A stretch of 64,000 bases of DNA. Source: Procambarus clarkii. Its lineage: Eukaryota; Arthropoda; Malacostraca; Decapoda; Cambaridae. The stretch spans positions 6,477,642-6,541,641 of the forward strand of contig NC_091214.1 of the NCBI RefSeq assembly GCF_040958095.1. Direction: 5' to 3'. The notes beneath the pieces were generated by a model. The model searched no databases. It saw nothing but the letters and a program-made list of their open reading frames with translations, and had not been told where the DNA came from. This document shows positions 23,565 to 36,000 of this stretch, piece after piece (within the stretch, counting starts at the first letter, position 1; every line of letters starts with the position of its first letter). Position numbers and translations under genes: made by a program.

Positions 23565-24443
23565 CACTTTCACTTCAGTTATATTTATACCAAAGTATTA
23601 ACATGCAGCTTATATGTCTTTCTGATGACATAAAAAACTTCGTTTTTTATAATATATAGATTCAATTAACATTGATTTTCAAAAGGTCATAGTTCCCATC
23701 GAAAGGGAGAGCGTCGGCCAAGAAGCCTTGTTTAAAATATGAATATTTTTCCTCTCTAATAAGGTATAATCTCTGTGATGCATTAACACAAACTATTTTA
23801 TATCTGCCTTTCTGATAACATATATAAATATAATCTTTATTTGTGAATATTTGTTAATTAAGCAATATATCAGAGAGCGTGTAGGGTTCGGTGTTCTATG
23901 AACGAAAAGGACTGGAGTAGTTTAAATAGCGAACGCATACCAACGAATAACGCTAGTATCTATATAACAAATTTATTGTCATGTGGAATTGATTTAACTT
24001 CCAGACACTTTTTTTTAATAAATATTAAATATTTTGTGGCTGTTTATGAAAAATATTATTATAAATACACATTCTACTTGTTAATATTACCAATTAAATT
24101 TGCGACAATTTGAGCCATGAAATACGACGACTGGATCACTGTGTACAGGAGGCTGTTATGGCAGCAAACACTCTCCAGGCGACCATATATCTTGGATAAG
24201 TCGCTCCACACAATTGTCGCTTGGACCGTCGACTTCCTATGGCGTCACCTCTCACATATTTACGTCTCATTTCGTTATGAAATTAGATTATTTCAGAGAA
24301 AAAATAGGTTTGATCATGTTCTACGTGTAGCACCAACATTATAGTAAGTAAATATACCATATTTCTTCATTACTTACGTAATGCTAATACGTTTTGGGTA
24401 GTTTTGGCCTGATTTGGGATGATTGGGGTAATTCTATGGACCC
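23565..24443 (-). repeat. MULE right TIR, outer part
   Basis: Mirror of 15393-16055, carrying a 213-bp insertion (23916-24128) that the left arm lacks. Confidence 0.85.
23916..24128. mobile_element. 213-bp insertion in the right TIR, unidentified
   Basis: Absent from the left arm, where the sequence continues uninterrupted. It is flanked by 'gactgg' at 23910-23915 and 24129-24134, a 6-bp direct repeat that occurs once in the left arm. It is AT-rich and shows no clear inverted ends. Confidence 0.6.
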
Positions 24444-24478
24444 GTTTGTTGCTGTTGTAGGGAGTTGCCTCTGAGAGG
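24444..24478 (-). repeat. 5'-most remnant of LINE C beyond the MULE
   Basis: 35 bases between the MULE right end and the CTCAT target duplication at 24479. Read on the minus strand, they continue into the ORF1 side of LINE C at 15392. Confidence 0.6.
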
Positions 24479-24813
24479 CTCATCAGCTTACCTCTCTTTT
24501 TTTTACTTTCTCATCTCTCCTTCACCCATCCCACCCGTGTCCCCTCCCCCCTTTTTTTCTTGTTCTTACCTTTCACCTCTTGTTACCTGCTCTTCACCTC
24601 ACTCTTGTATTACATATGCCCGTGCCTCTTATGTCGCTTCACTAGCGACTTCATAACGGTCCAGGACGGGCAGAAACTTCGTCGTCTCATCTTATGGTGT
24701 GTAGTTTGGTCAAGATTTCTTCAGCCACGTTATTGTGAATCATCATCTGCACGAGATATTGAACAATTCCTGAACTTACGGGAACATAATCGCTTTCATA
24801 TTAACTTGAAGAT

Positions 24814-25425
24814 ATGGAAACCAATGTAATGATTCGTACTGTTGATAAGCCTCACGAGTGTCTCGAGTGCTCAAGAAAATTCAGGTACCTTAGCAATTTG
24901 AAACAACACTTGTTAGTACATTCTGATGATAGGCCTTACGAGTGTTCTGAGTGTGCAAAAAAATTTAAGGGCCCTGGAACTTTGAGAAAACACCTTTTAG
25001 TACATACTGATGATAGGCCTTACGAGTGTTCTGAGTGTGCAAAAAAGTTCAAGTCACCTGCAAGTTTGAAACAACACTTGTTAGTACATTCAGATGATAA
25101 ACCTCACGAGTGTCCTGAGTGTGCGAAAAAGTTCAAACACCATCACAATATGAAAAAACACATGTTACTACATTTGAAGGATGAACTTCATAAGTGTAAA
25201 GATTGTAGCAAAAGTTACAGTCTTCGTGAAAATAAGAAACGTGTAAGAGTGCATACAGGTGATACATCTCATAGGTGTGAACAGTGTGAGAAAAGATTTA
25301 GTCAATTTTCAAATATGAAGAGGTGTTGGTGCACTTTAATGATAAAGCTAATCAAGGCCAAAGCGAGCAACAAGAAGCAGAAAGTGAAAAAGGCATCAAT
25401 TCCACGACATGTTAGTGAAGTTTGA
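24814..25425 (+). CDS. C2H2 zinc-finger protein, 203 aa, copy B
   Basis: Nearly identical to copy A at 5264. Visible amino-acid changes are R to H in finger 4 (HRHN to HHHN) and E to Q in finger 6 (CEEC to CEQC). It carries the same degenerate finger 5 and the same frame loss in finger 6, so these lesions predate the duplication. Upstream it has a short indel relative to copy A (gtcgcttc against gtcctcttc at 24633). Confidence 0.65.
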   Translation: METNVMIRTVDKPHECLECSRKFRYLSNLKQHLLVHSDDRPYECSECAKKFKGPGTLRKHLLVHTDDRPYECSECAKKFKSPASLKQHLLVHSDDKPHECPECAKKFKHHHNMKKHMLLHLKDELHKCKDCSKSYSLRENKKRVRVHTGDTSHRCEQCEKRFSQFSNMKRCWCTLMIKLIKAKASNKKQKVKKASIPRHVSEV

Positions 25426-25842
25426 TGAAGTGTTTCCTCGAAACAATAAGAAGCGGAAAGTGTAAAATAGTGGATGCTCAGTGAATGATTTGGGATCATC
25501 TTATGTGTAAAAAAAATATTACCTAAAATAAAAGTTTCAGATCAATAAGTATTTTTATTTCTGCATTTTTATTTTTTATTACTGTTTCTTTTCACTACAA
25601 CTTTGAATTGGGTGTACCTTAATTTATATACTATATCCAGTAAGTCTTCAAGACTTACTGTAGTAAGTAAGACTCCAGTAAGTCTAAAAAACTTATTTTA
25701 AAATTATATAAAAAAAAATTACTGGATAAAAAGACTCCAGTAATATAAAGAACTGCTACATGTAAGCAGGTAATATAACGAATGAAGAAAAGGCGATGAG
25801 GTAGCTTAGTGACAGGGTGTATGGGGGAATGGCAATTCTTTT

Positions 25843-25915
25843 AACCATGTAGCTTAGTCGATTAAGGCAGCGTCTGGGATTCTCTCGGACGTAGGTTCGA
25901 ATCCCCGTCACGGCC
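25843..25915 (+). other. tRNA-like sequence, copy B
   Basis: Identical to copy A at 6297-6369 by eye, with the same weak acceptor stem. Confidence 0.5.
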
Positions 25916-26016
25916 CTTGTTCATTTGATGCATCACGCTATTGTGATTTCTGTGTTCGAATTTTTGAAATCTAACATATTTATTTATTTATATATACACA
26001 ACAAGGTACATTGGGC

Positions 26017-27746
26017 TTAGGAGAGTACATAGCATTGATGATTCTTGTAAAGCCTTGTACGCATTGAGTTTCGGGCAGGTCCTAAATCTAGCAGCTTAAC
26101 TTGATACCTGGTTGATGGGGTTCTGGAGGTTCTTCTACTCCCCAAGCCCAGCCGGGGCCAGACTTGACTTGTGAGCGGCCCGCAGGCCCACAGCCCGGTT
26201 GGTCCAGCACTCCTTGAAGGAAACAATCTAGTTTCCTCTTGAAGAGGTAGGACGTTGAACAACCGTGGACCTCTGATGTTCATACAGTGTTCTCTGATTG
26301 TGCCCATGGCACCTCTGCTCTTCACAGGTTCTCTTCTGCATTTTCTTCCGTGTCGTTCATTCCAGTACGTTGCTATTTTACTGTGCAGATTTGGGACCTG
26401 TCCCTCCACTATTTTCCATGTGTATATTATTTGGTATCTCTCTCGTCTCCTTTCTAGTGAGTAAATTTGGAGAGCGTCGAGACGATAATTTAGAGTCACT
26501 TTAATCTCGTCTATGCGTGCCGTATATGTTCTCTGTATTCCCTCAATTTCAGCAATTTCTCCTGCTCTGAAGGGGGAAGTGAGTACTGAGCAGTGCTCAA
26601 GACGGGACAACACAAGTGATTTGAAGTACAACCATTTGTACTTCAAATTTGAGTACAACCATTGTGATGGGATCTCTGGTCTTGAAGGTTCTCGTAATCC
26701 ATCCTATCATTTTTCTGGCTGACGCAATACTTGCTTGGTTATGCTCCCTAAACGTTAGGTCGTCGGACATCATTATTCCCAAATCCTTGACATGCTGTTT
26801 TCCTACTATGAGCAGATTCGATTGTGTTTTGCACCCTGTATTATGTTTAGGATCCTCATTTTTGCCGTATCTGAGTACCTGGAATTTATCACCGTTAAAC
26901 ATCATGTTATTTTCTGCTGCCCAATCGAAAACTTTGTTAATATCTGTTTGTAGTTTATCAATGTCTTCGGCAAAGGTAATTTTCATGCTGATTTTTGTAT
27001 CATCTGCAAAGGATGACACGAAGCTGTGACTTGTGTTTTGTCTATATCTGATATGAGAATAAGGAACAACAGTGGTGCAAGGACTGTACCTTGAGGTACA
27101 GAGCTTTTAACTGCGCTCGGACTCGATTTTACTTGATTGACTGTTACTCTTTGTGTTCTGTTCGACAGGAAATTGAGTATTCAGCGTCCTACTTTACCAA
27201 TTATACCCATTGACCCCATTTTGTGTGCAATCACTCCATGGTCACATTTGTCGAATGCCTTTGCAAAATTGGTGTATACGACATCCGCGTCATGTTTTTC
27301 CTCAGTGATTTTGATATAGTGGCCAAGTAGCTGTGAGAGGCATGATCTTCCAGCTCTAAATCCATGTTGGCTTATATTGTGGAGGTCATTGGTTTCCATG
27401 AATCTAGTGACTTGACTCCTGATCACTCTTTCAAATACTTTTATTATGAGAGACGTTAGTGCAACTGGTCTATAATTCTTTGTGCCAGTGCTTTGCTACC
27501 ACCCTTGTGTAGACGGGCAATGTCTGCTGCTTTAAGCGCATCTGGTATCTCCCCTGTGTCCAAGCTCTTCCTCCACACTATACTGAGTGCCTGTGCTACT
27601 GGCACTTTGCATTTCTTTATAAATATTGAATTCCATGAGTCTGGACCTGGGGCTGAGTGCATGGGCATATTGTCAATTTCTCTTTCAAAATCTGCCTCGC
27701 TCGTGTTGATATCAGTTACATTTACTGGTGTTTGAGTATCATTCAT
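26017..27746 (-). pseudogene. LINE family B ORF2, copy B (longer)
   Basis: As copy A but extending further 5': 27456-27746 adds an RT entry segment with MPMHSAPGPDSWNSIFIKKC and IARLHKGGSKAL. Downstream come QHGFRAGRSCLSQLL, AKAFDKCDHGVIAHK, SSFADDTKI and the C-terminal region. Several frame changes break it. Confidence 0.85.
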
Positions 27747-27759
27747 AAAAAAATTGGCC

Positions 27760-28285
27760 GTATCTTCCAGTAATCCGAATGATTGCGGTTTTATCTTTCA
27801 CTATGTGATGGCCATTCAGGATGGTGTTGTGGTATTGAGAATAATGTTGCTTAATACCTCCGTCTTGCAAATGAAGTGTAAACTTAACGTTCTCGTGGTA
27901 TCTCCAGTGTAGTATATATATGTCAACGCTCAGTCTCCAGTGCTGCATTTGTATTGATAGTCAGTGCATCAGTACACCTAGTACATTATAACTGCGTTAA
28001 TACACCTCAGACATGACATTTCAAATAATGAGAAAAGCTTTACGGGTGTTGTTATAATAAATGACCGGACGCATTTCACTGCAAGGTTTACAATTCTTGT
28101 CAATAATGACTCGTATCACCTTCTTGTATGCCTGAGTGAATGGGTTTTTATAATGCACTAGATGCACTACGAATTTATATGGTATACTACGTTCCTGGGC
28201 TTTGCTTAGAATATTTTTAAATAGGTTATATTTTGAATCCACATCGAAATCCAGTTTTACGTCACCTGTCGCTGGGTTCACGTCT
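27760..28285 (-). pseudogene. Probable Penelope-like element fragment (GIY-YIG side)
   Basis: Minus-strand pieces read SEMRPVIYYNNTRKAFLI (28021-28281) and, in another frame, KFTLHLQDGGIKQHYSQYHN with VKDKTAIIR (27739-27948). Together these resemble the region around the GIY-YIG endonuclease of Penelope-like elements. No RT is present here. The assignment rests on pattern memory only. Confidence 0.45.
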
Positions 28286-28289
28286 AGCC

Positions 28290-28915
28290 TATTTCGTCTA
28301 TTTCCATCTCCTTAATTTGTGTTTCCCTGTTAGTTAACACTAAATCTAAAATATTATTTCCCCGCGTTGGTTCCTAAATGTGTTGCATAAGAAAGCAATC
28401 GTCAATTAATTCACCCAGTTTATTCCACTAAAATTAAAGTCATCCATGACATAAATACTGTTAGATCTAGATACTCTAGATATTTCATCCATAGAAGCTT
28501 TGCTTCCATTCTGTCTAAATTTGGTGGCCTATATATAACTCCTATTATAATAATATTTGCTTTTTCGTTTAATTCTATCCAAATAGTTTCTGTGTGTGGC
28601 TCAGATTTGATTCCGTCTTTGAGACTACATATCAAATTGTCCCTAACATATATGGCTACTCCCCCTCCTCGTCTAATATATCTATCTGTGTGAAATAGTT
28701 TAAATCCATTTATTTGATATTCAGCTAATAGTTCTCTATTTTCTACATTCATCCACGTTTCGGTAAGTGCAATAATATATATTTCTTCTGTACAGATAAG
28801 AGCATTTAACTCGTTTATTTTGTTTCTTAGACTTCTACTGTTAGTGTAATATACCCTAAGTGAATTGTTATTTTGAGGCCCCTTCTCTTTCTGATCATTT
28901 TGCCAATGTGTTTTT
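28290..28915 (-). pseudogene. CR1-like LINE (family A) endonuclease fragment
   Basis: Minus strand: YTNSRSLRNKINELNALI, IALTETWMNVENREL, RRGGGVAIYVRDNL, IIIIGVIYRPPN, then FMSWMTLI where the usual GDFN is frame-shifted, and EPTRGNNILDLVLTN. This is an AP-endonuclease domain of CR1 type with frame breaks. It is absent from unit A. Confidence 0.75.
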
Positions 28916-28924
28916 CCATAAACA

Positions 28925-29450
28925 TATATTGATGATAGAGTTACAAGATACGAGCTAGATGGTGATAAGACTGCGAAGTCGAATTGCGAAAGGGATCTGG
29001 GAGTTATGATAAGTAAGAATTTAAAACAAAAGGTTCAATGCATGAATGTTCGTAATAAGGCAAATAGGACACTGGGATTTATTAATCGAAGCGTTAGTAA
29101 CAAAACACCTGGTGTGGTTCTTCAGCTATATCTTGCTCTGGTTAGGCCCCATTAAGATTATGTAGTTCAGTTTTGGTCGCCGTACTATAGAATGGATATA
29201 AATTCACTTGAACGTTTCCAGCATAGGATGACCAAGTTAATTCCCCAAATTAGAAATCTTTCATATGAAGATAGATTAACAAAGCTTAAATGCATTCACT
29301 GGAAAGGCGAAGAGTTAAGGGTGACATGATAGAGGTTTACAAGTGGATGAATGGACATAACAAAGGAGATATTAATAGGATATTAAATAGGAGCTGCCTC
29401 GTATGGGCCAATAGGCCTTCTGCAGTTACCTTTGTTCTTATGTTCTGTCA
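28925..29450 (+). repeat. CR1-like LINE 3' end, plus-strand arm of a large foldback
   Basis: Encodes the C-terminal CR1 segment (GVMISKNLKQK, GVVLQLYLALVRPH with a stop after it) and ends in the family A terminus at 29400-29440. It pairs with the minus-strand arm at 29470-29905, leaving about 120 bases between the matching parts. Confidence 0.8.
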
Positions 29451-29469
29451 TGTGGTGATAATTTTAATA

Positions 29470-29905
29470 CCCTATTATTATCCCCTCTCTTGTGTCCATT
29501 CATCCACTTGTAAACCTCTATTATGTCACCCCTAACTCTTCACCTTTCCAGTGAATGCAATTTAAGCTTTGTTAATCTTTCTTCATATGAAAGATTTCTA
29601 ATTTGGGGAATTAACTTAGTCATCCTACGCTGGAAACGTTCAAGTGAATTTATATCCATTCTATAGTACGGCGACCAAAACTGAACTGCATAATCTAAAT
29701 GGGGCCTAACCAGAGCAAGATATAGCTGAAGAACCCCACCAGGTGTCTTGTTATTAACGCTTCGATTAATAAATCCTAGTGTCCTATTTGCCTTATTACG
29801 AATATTCATGCTTTGATCCTTTTGTTTTAAATTCTTACTAATCATAACTCCCAGATCCCTTTCGCAATCTCAGCACCATCTAGCTCGTATCTTGCAACTC
29901 TCGTA
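29470..29905 (-). repeat. CR1-like LINE 3' end, minus-strand arm of the foldback
   Basis: Inverted copy of 28925-29365, encoding GGVLQLYLALVRPHLDYAVQ on the minus strand. From 29545 onward it matches 7927-8284 of unit A. Confidence 0.8.
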
Positions 29906-29929
29906 TTCTTGTAACGTGTTCTCTTACAG

Positions 29930-30011
29930 GAGCGAATAGAAGAAGGTGTTGCTACTGATACTAACATGGTGCTAGGCAGTGATGATGAGGAAGAACCTGA
30001 GGAAGAGCAAG
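29930..30011 (+). other. Exon-like island, copy B
   Basis: Same 82-nt segment as 8311-8392, with acceptor-like 'ctcttacag' before and 'gt' after. One visible change, Asp to Asn (TDTNMVLG). The frame remains open. Confidence 0.3.
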
Positions 30012-31312
30012 GTGCACCTTGCGCAAGGTGTAAAAAGAGATAAGTAGAGCAAGAAGAAACTATGAAGTTCGTATAGCAGGCCAAGCAAAGGCAAATCCTA
30101 AAGGTTTTTTGTCAGTTATATCGAAAAAAGGATATGGAAAGGATAGGTCTATTAAAAACCGAGATAGGTCCGATAACGGATAATGACGAAGAGATGAGTA
30201 GTATTTTTAATATATATTTAATCTCTGGATTTATTAAAAAGAACTTAACTCTATGCCTTGAGCCGAACAAGTCTATGTGGGTGGGGACGAGGACTGGTTG
30301 ATTAGTTTAACAGTTACCAGGGATGATATTATTAAACAAATAGAAAAACACAAACCAAGCAAATCCCCTGGACCGGATAAAGTGTTTACCAGGGTGCTAA
30401 AAGAATGCAAAGAGGAGCTTCGCGATTCATTGTCTACTATATTTAATAAATCATTAGAGTCAGGCAGATTGCAAGAGTCGTAGAAGATTGCTAATGTAGT
30501 GCCAATTTTTAAGAATGGAGATAGATCACTTGCGTCAAACTATCGGCCAATTAGCCTAACGTCTATTGTGGGAAAGTTACTTGAATCGATATTTGCAACC
30601 ATTCGTTTTCACCTTGAAAAAACAAATTAATAAACGAGTCACAATATGGTTTAACAAATGGCCGTTCATGTGTAACAAAATTGTTATCTTTTTATTCTAG
30701 CATAGTTGAGGCAGTTGATAGTGGTAAGGTTTGCGATGTTGTGTACCTTGACTTTAGTAAAGTTTTTGATACAATGCCACATGAAATACTGATTAAAAAG
30801 ATAGAGGCTCATGGTATTGGGGGTGCTATATTAAGAGGGAATAGTGTATGGCTATACCAAAGGAAACAGAGTCAGTGTGCATGGTGTTAAGTCAGAGTGG
30901 GATAATGTTGTAAGTGGAACGCCTCAAGGCTCTGTATTGGGACCTCTGTTGTTTATAATATTTATATAAATGATTTAGATTCAGGTTTAAGTTGCAACAT
31001 TTGCAAATTTGCCGATGATACAAAATTCGGTAGGGAAATTAACACGGAAGACGACTCACTATCACTTCAAGCTGATCTAAATAGGGTTTTGAAATGGTCA
31101 AAAGATTGGCAGATGCAGTTTAATGCTGATAAATGTAAAGTTTTGAGTCTAGGTAATGATGATAGAGTTACAAGATACGAGCAAGATGGTGCTGAAATTG
31201 CGAAGTCGGATTGCGAAAGGGATCTGGGAGTTATGATCAGTAAGAATTTAAAACCAAAGGATCAATGCACGAATGTTCCAAACAAATAAATGCATGAATG
31301 TTCATAATAAGG
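30012..31312 (+). pseudogene. CR1-like LINE (family A), copy B, part before the LTR insertion
   Basis: Matches 8527-9824 of unit A almost exactly, including the same premature stops. It is cut at 31312 by the LTR element inside the C-terminal region; the rest continues at 38483. Confidence 0.85.
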
Positions 31313-32297
31313 TGTTATAAATGATAGGAGTGGGGCTTCTATGGGGTACTGGTACTATTAAGGGGTAAAGGTAGTTAGAAGACAAGAGTATCAAATATGG
31401 GAGAGCTAAAAGGCCCGGCCCCCAAAATAAACTATCCACAGTAGTAATAACTTGCTACAAGACCATATATGTTAGTCTAAGGGTTGATCACTGCGCTCCC
31501 ACCTTGGAAGAAGAGATACTCTGTAATTCATGTACTTATTTATTAACCCCTTAACAACCCCCCATATACACTCACACCAATAACAATAATAATAATAACT
31601 TTACCACACTATCTTACGTTAAAAGCCTTGGTCCACGTAGGCAGGATACAAGGTTTACACTAATAACAAGCTAGGGTAAAGTACTACTGGATAAGCACTG
31701 AAGCTGGATGCAGCTTAGGGTAGTGAGACCATGTGGTACCCTAATACAAAACACAACACTTAGGGTAAACAAAACACTGGCAAATACTAACCCCAGGTCT
31801 CACCAATAGTTACTACCAGAGTAGGTACACTTACTGATGCCCCGTACTAAGCTTAAGGATACAGGAACTTCAGGTAAGGGAAATAAGTAAGAGGAGAAGG
31901 GAGAAGAGTAGGGATACAGCCACAGAGTAGGTCTTATCCTCACACACCAGCCAGAGAGAAGGACGAGCTAGCCACCAGCTGCCTCCCCCATCTCGTGGTG
32001 CCGGGAGGAGCCTAATTGATCGTGCAGCTAAGCACATTAAAGATCTTCCCCTATGCAACGTATTGTTACTTTATGAATGATTAGAAAGTATTAGTAAGCA
32101 AAGTTGGTGCCTATGTTATTATTTAATAATCAACCCCCAGCTCAGTCTTTAAATGCTCTTTGAGAAACAATAATAGTCTTACGTCTGGCAGGGAAGATAC
32201 AAACAATTGACATTCTAGATGCCCAACTGTACTACCAGAAAGTTTAATAGCTCAATTTTGACCTCTGGTTTCCACTGGAGAACCCAGGGTCGTAACA
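31313..32297 (-). repeat. 3' LTR of the Gmr1-like element (985 bp)
   Basis: On the element strand it starts TGTTACGACCC and ends TTATAACA. By eye it differs from the other LTR at only two positions (31318 and about 31986). Confidence 0.95.
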
Positions 32298-32312
32298 CTC
32301 CTCCCCCCTTCA
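32298..32312 (-). other. Polypurine tract
   Basis: On the element strand, 'gaaggggggaggag' ends immediately before the TG of the 3' LTR, the normal place of plus-strand priming. Confidence 0.8.
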
Positions 32313-32603
32313 GAGAAAAAAAAAATGTGAATACTAGAATAGTAGTCATATTTTTTTGTAAGAGTATACAGAGAACAAAAAGAAAAACATATAACAAAAA
32401 CAAAAAATCAATCAAAAGCAATTTCTCTGCAAAAAAAAAAATACAAAGGAGTTCTCTGAAAGAAAAAAGCATACACAACAAAAATAAAAGAACAGGGAAG
32501 TAAATAAATTGGACACGGAATATTTAATGTCACAGGAGAACCTAAAAAAAAATTAACTAAAGCATGACGGTTGGTAAATGGCTTTCCGTGGCTCAGATGA
32601 ATG

Positions 32604-33002
32604 TTATTCAGGCAACCGGGACAGAGCGTCGGCTATCACGTTGAGTCTGCCCGGTAGGTGGGTAATGGAAAGATTGAAGTCCTGTAGGTACAACGCCCAC
32701 CTGAGGATGCGTTTATTCTTACCCTTCATCTGAGTCAGGAAGACTAGTGGGTTATGGTCCGTGTACACTTCCACTATATTACCTGTGAGGTAAACTTCGA
32801 ACTTTTTACATGTTAACACTAGCGCCAACGCCTCTTTTTCTACCACTGAATAATTGCGTTGCGCCTTGTCGAATTTCACACGAGTAATAATATACTGGGT
32901 GTTCCACCTGATCATCCCCAGTTTGCAACAACACTGCACCAGCACCCGAGTCAGACGCGTCAACATGAATTTTAAACGGTCGGTCGAACCTTGGACTAGC
33001 AA
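32604..33002 (-). pseudogene. Gmr1-like pol, RNase H C-terminal part (frame-shifted)
   Basis: Continues the RNase H domain that begins in the pol ORF. Visible: FDKAQRNYSVVEKEALALVL (the Glu motif), EVYTDHNPLVFL (Asp) and HLPGRLNVIADALSRLPE ending in a stop. The frame differs from the main pol ORF, with the change near 32885. No integrase follows; the stop lies about 290 bp before the polypurine tract. Confidence 0.9.
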
Positions 33003-36000
33003 GCACTGGGGCGGAAGCTAAGATCAATTTCAAATTTTTAAATGCCTCTGCACAGTCTGATGACCACTTAAATTTAACGGCTTTCCGCAACAAGTCTGTG
33101 AGAGGAGTGGCAACACTGGAAAAGTTCTGACAAAAACGTCGATAGTACGCACACATACCGATAAATCTTTGAACGTCCTTTTTAGACTTTAGTACTGGAT
33201 ACTCCAGAATGGCATTGATTTTATCTTGCCGAGGTAACACTTTTCCTTGGCCCACTTCATAACCGAGGTACGTCACTGTGCCTTGGCCAAAATGACACTT
33301 TTTAGCATTTAAGGTAAGATTTGCCCTTTTCAAGATGGCAAACAACTGGCGTAACCTAGCTATGTGGTCAGCCCAATTACTGTCAAACAGCACGATATCA
33401 TCTAAATACGCCCGACAATTTGGCACCTTAGCGAGTAGAGAGTTCATGAGTCTCTGGAACGTGGCAGGGGCATTACGCAAGCCGAACGGTAACACTTGAT
33501 ACTCAAAAACACCCTCGGGTGTCACGAACGCAGTGAGCTGTTTAGCACGTTCAGTGAGTGGGATTTGATAATACCCCCTCGAGAGGTCGAATTTCGAAAC
33601 GTACTTGGCATTTCCCAACTCGTCAATGCAGTCCTCGAGGAGGGGCAGCGGATAGGCATCCACAATGGTCACCTTGTTGAGCTGCCGATAGTCGGTGCAT
33701 AATCGCCAGGAGCCGTCTGGTTTGGGGACCAAAAGGCAGGGCGAGCACCAAGAGCCCTGGCTCGGCCGGGTGAGGCCGTGCTGGAGCAAGAAGTCGACCT
33801 CCTTCCGTACGATGGCCTTTTCTGGACTCATCCGATAGGGTTGAAGGCGAATGGGAGTGTAGTCCGTCAATTCGACATCATGGCAAATGGCATCAGTCTG
33901 GGTCGGGACCTCCCCGAACAGACTGGAGAATTCATCAACCAACGACTGCACCTCTTCACGTTGGGCCATCTGCAAATGGGACAGTTCCTCCACAGCATTC
34001 ACAGAACTAGAATTATTGAAAATGAGATTAGTTGGGTCCCCAGAACAATCATCCCCTCTCTCCCTGGAAATGGAAACATTGGTTAGTGCAATGGGCCTGG
34101 GGCCCTGGAACTTCTTCAGTCGATTTACATGTATGAGCATTACCTGGTTACGTTTGTCAGAGTGCCTCACTTTGTACGTGAGGTCCCCAGTCTTTTCTGT
34201 CACAATGTAGGGGCCTTCGTACTTGTGGGACATAGTGTTCCCTAGTCGAGGCTTTAATACCAGGACAGGGTCGCCAGGCTGAAATACCCGTAACTTAGAT
34301 TTAGCATCGTTACGTTCTTTCATCTTTTCTTGGGCCTTGCCAAGATACTTAAATGCAGCCGCCTTGCAGTCCTTGAGTCTCTGGTGGTGTTGCGCAAAGA
34401 AAGCCGAACCTTCGGATAACGTTACGTTCCCTAACAGATTCTCCTGTAACATTTGCAAGGGTCCACGAACTTTATGGCCAAAGACTAACTCAAAAGGAGA
34501 ACAGCCCAGTGAACTTTGTAATCCCTCTCTAGCCGCAAACAAAACATACGGTAAATTCTCATCCCAGAAGGTGTGGGAACTCTCGCACGATGTCTTCAAC
34601 ATCTGCTTCAGAGTTAGATGGAAACGTTCAATTACCCCCTGACTCTGTGGATGGTATGGGCTGGAAACCTTATGAGTTATTCCATGTTCCTTACAAAATT
34701 GCTCAAAAACATCAGACTTAAAATTAGTACCATTGTCAGTTTGCACGACCCGAGGCAGTCCAAAAGTGGAAAAAAATTGCAACATACGAGCAACAACAGT
34801 TTTTGCTCGGATGTTCCTTACAGCAAAAGCCTCTGGGTAACGAGTAGTGATACACATCATCGTGATTAGGTAAATATTACCAGACTTAGTTCTAGGTAAT
34901 GGTCCAACACAGTCCATTACCACATGAGAAAATGGTTCCTCTGGCACGACAATAGGCCTTAGAGGAGCTTTAGGTGGAGTCTGGTTTGGTTTCCCAACCA
35001 GTTGACAAACAATACACGCATTACAAAATTTTGCCACATCGCTTTTCAGCTTGGGCCAGAAAAAATACTTTAAAATTTTGTGATACATAATATTAATACC
35101 TTGATGTCCCCCCATAGGATCATCATGAGCAGCTGCCAAAACTCTTTCTCTATAGCAGGTCGGCAACATAACCTGGTGGACTACCTCCCACTCATTTGAC
35201 AAGGGAGCACTCTGTGGTCTCCATTTTCTCATCAAAATCCGATCATTGTAGTAGTACCCAGTTGCTGCGTCTACAATTTCCTCCATAGAGACGGCTGTTT
35301 CATGACAATCTGCAAGAGTGGGGTCAGCTTTCTGTAACTCACTCAAGGAGGCATCTAGGCCTTGGTCAGATGCCATTGGCCGAGGCTCAACAGTGTTCTC
35401 CACCTCCCCACTACTCTCGGTAGATGGCGGTGGCAGGCTCTCCACAATGTCCTCGGCCACGTCATCAAGTCGGGCCATGAATGTGTCCGCGAGGTCCACT
35501 TGGCTTTCACCACTCGGAAAGCTCCTCGTGACCTCGGGATTTACCACCTTGGCAAGCACAGGGCTGCCCTTACATTTAAGTCCCATAGACCTGGTCACCG
35601 CGCACGCAGGGTACACAACATTATCCTCTGCGGCGGGTGGATCCAGGCAAACCTTAGGGGTAGGCAACATAATAGGCAGTCTGGAGTCCCCTACCTTATC
35701 CCCTGCTAAATCATTACCAACTATTACATCAACATTAGGGAAAGGTAGGTATGAAGTGACTCCGACTGTACAAACACCCTTGTGGAAATCAGATTCCAGG
35801 GTAACCTTATGGAGGGGTACTGCCCGAGTATCACTAGTGACACCCTCGACCAGTACCACCTCTCCAGTGTCGAGAGTGTTGGCACCTTGCAACGCACTCT
35901 CTAAAATTAAAGTCTGGATGGCACCGGTGTCTCGGAAGATCACCACGTCCTTCCAGGAAGAACCCTCAGACAAAAGTAGTCTCCCTTTCGATAAGAATGG

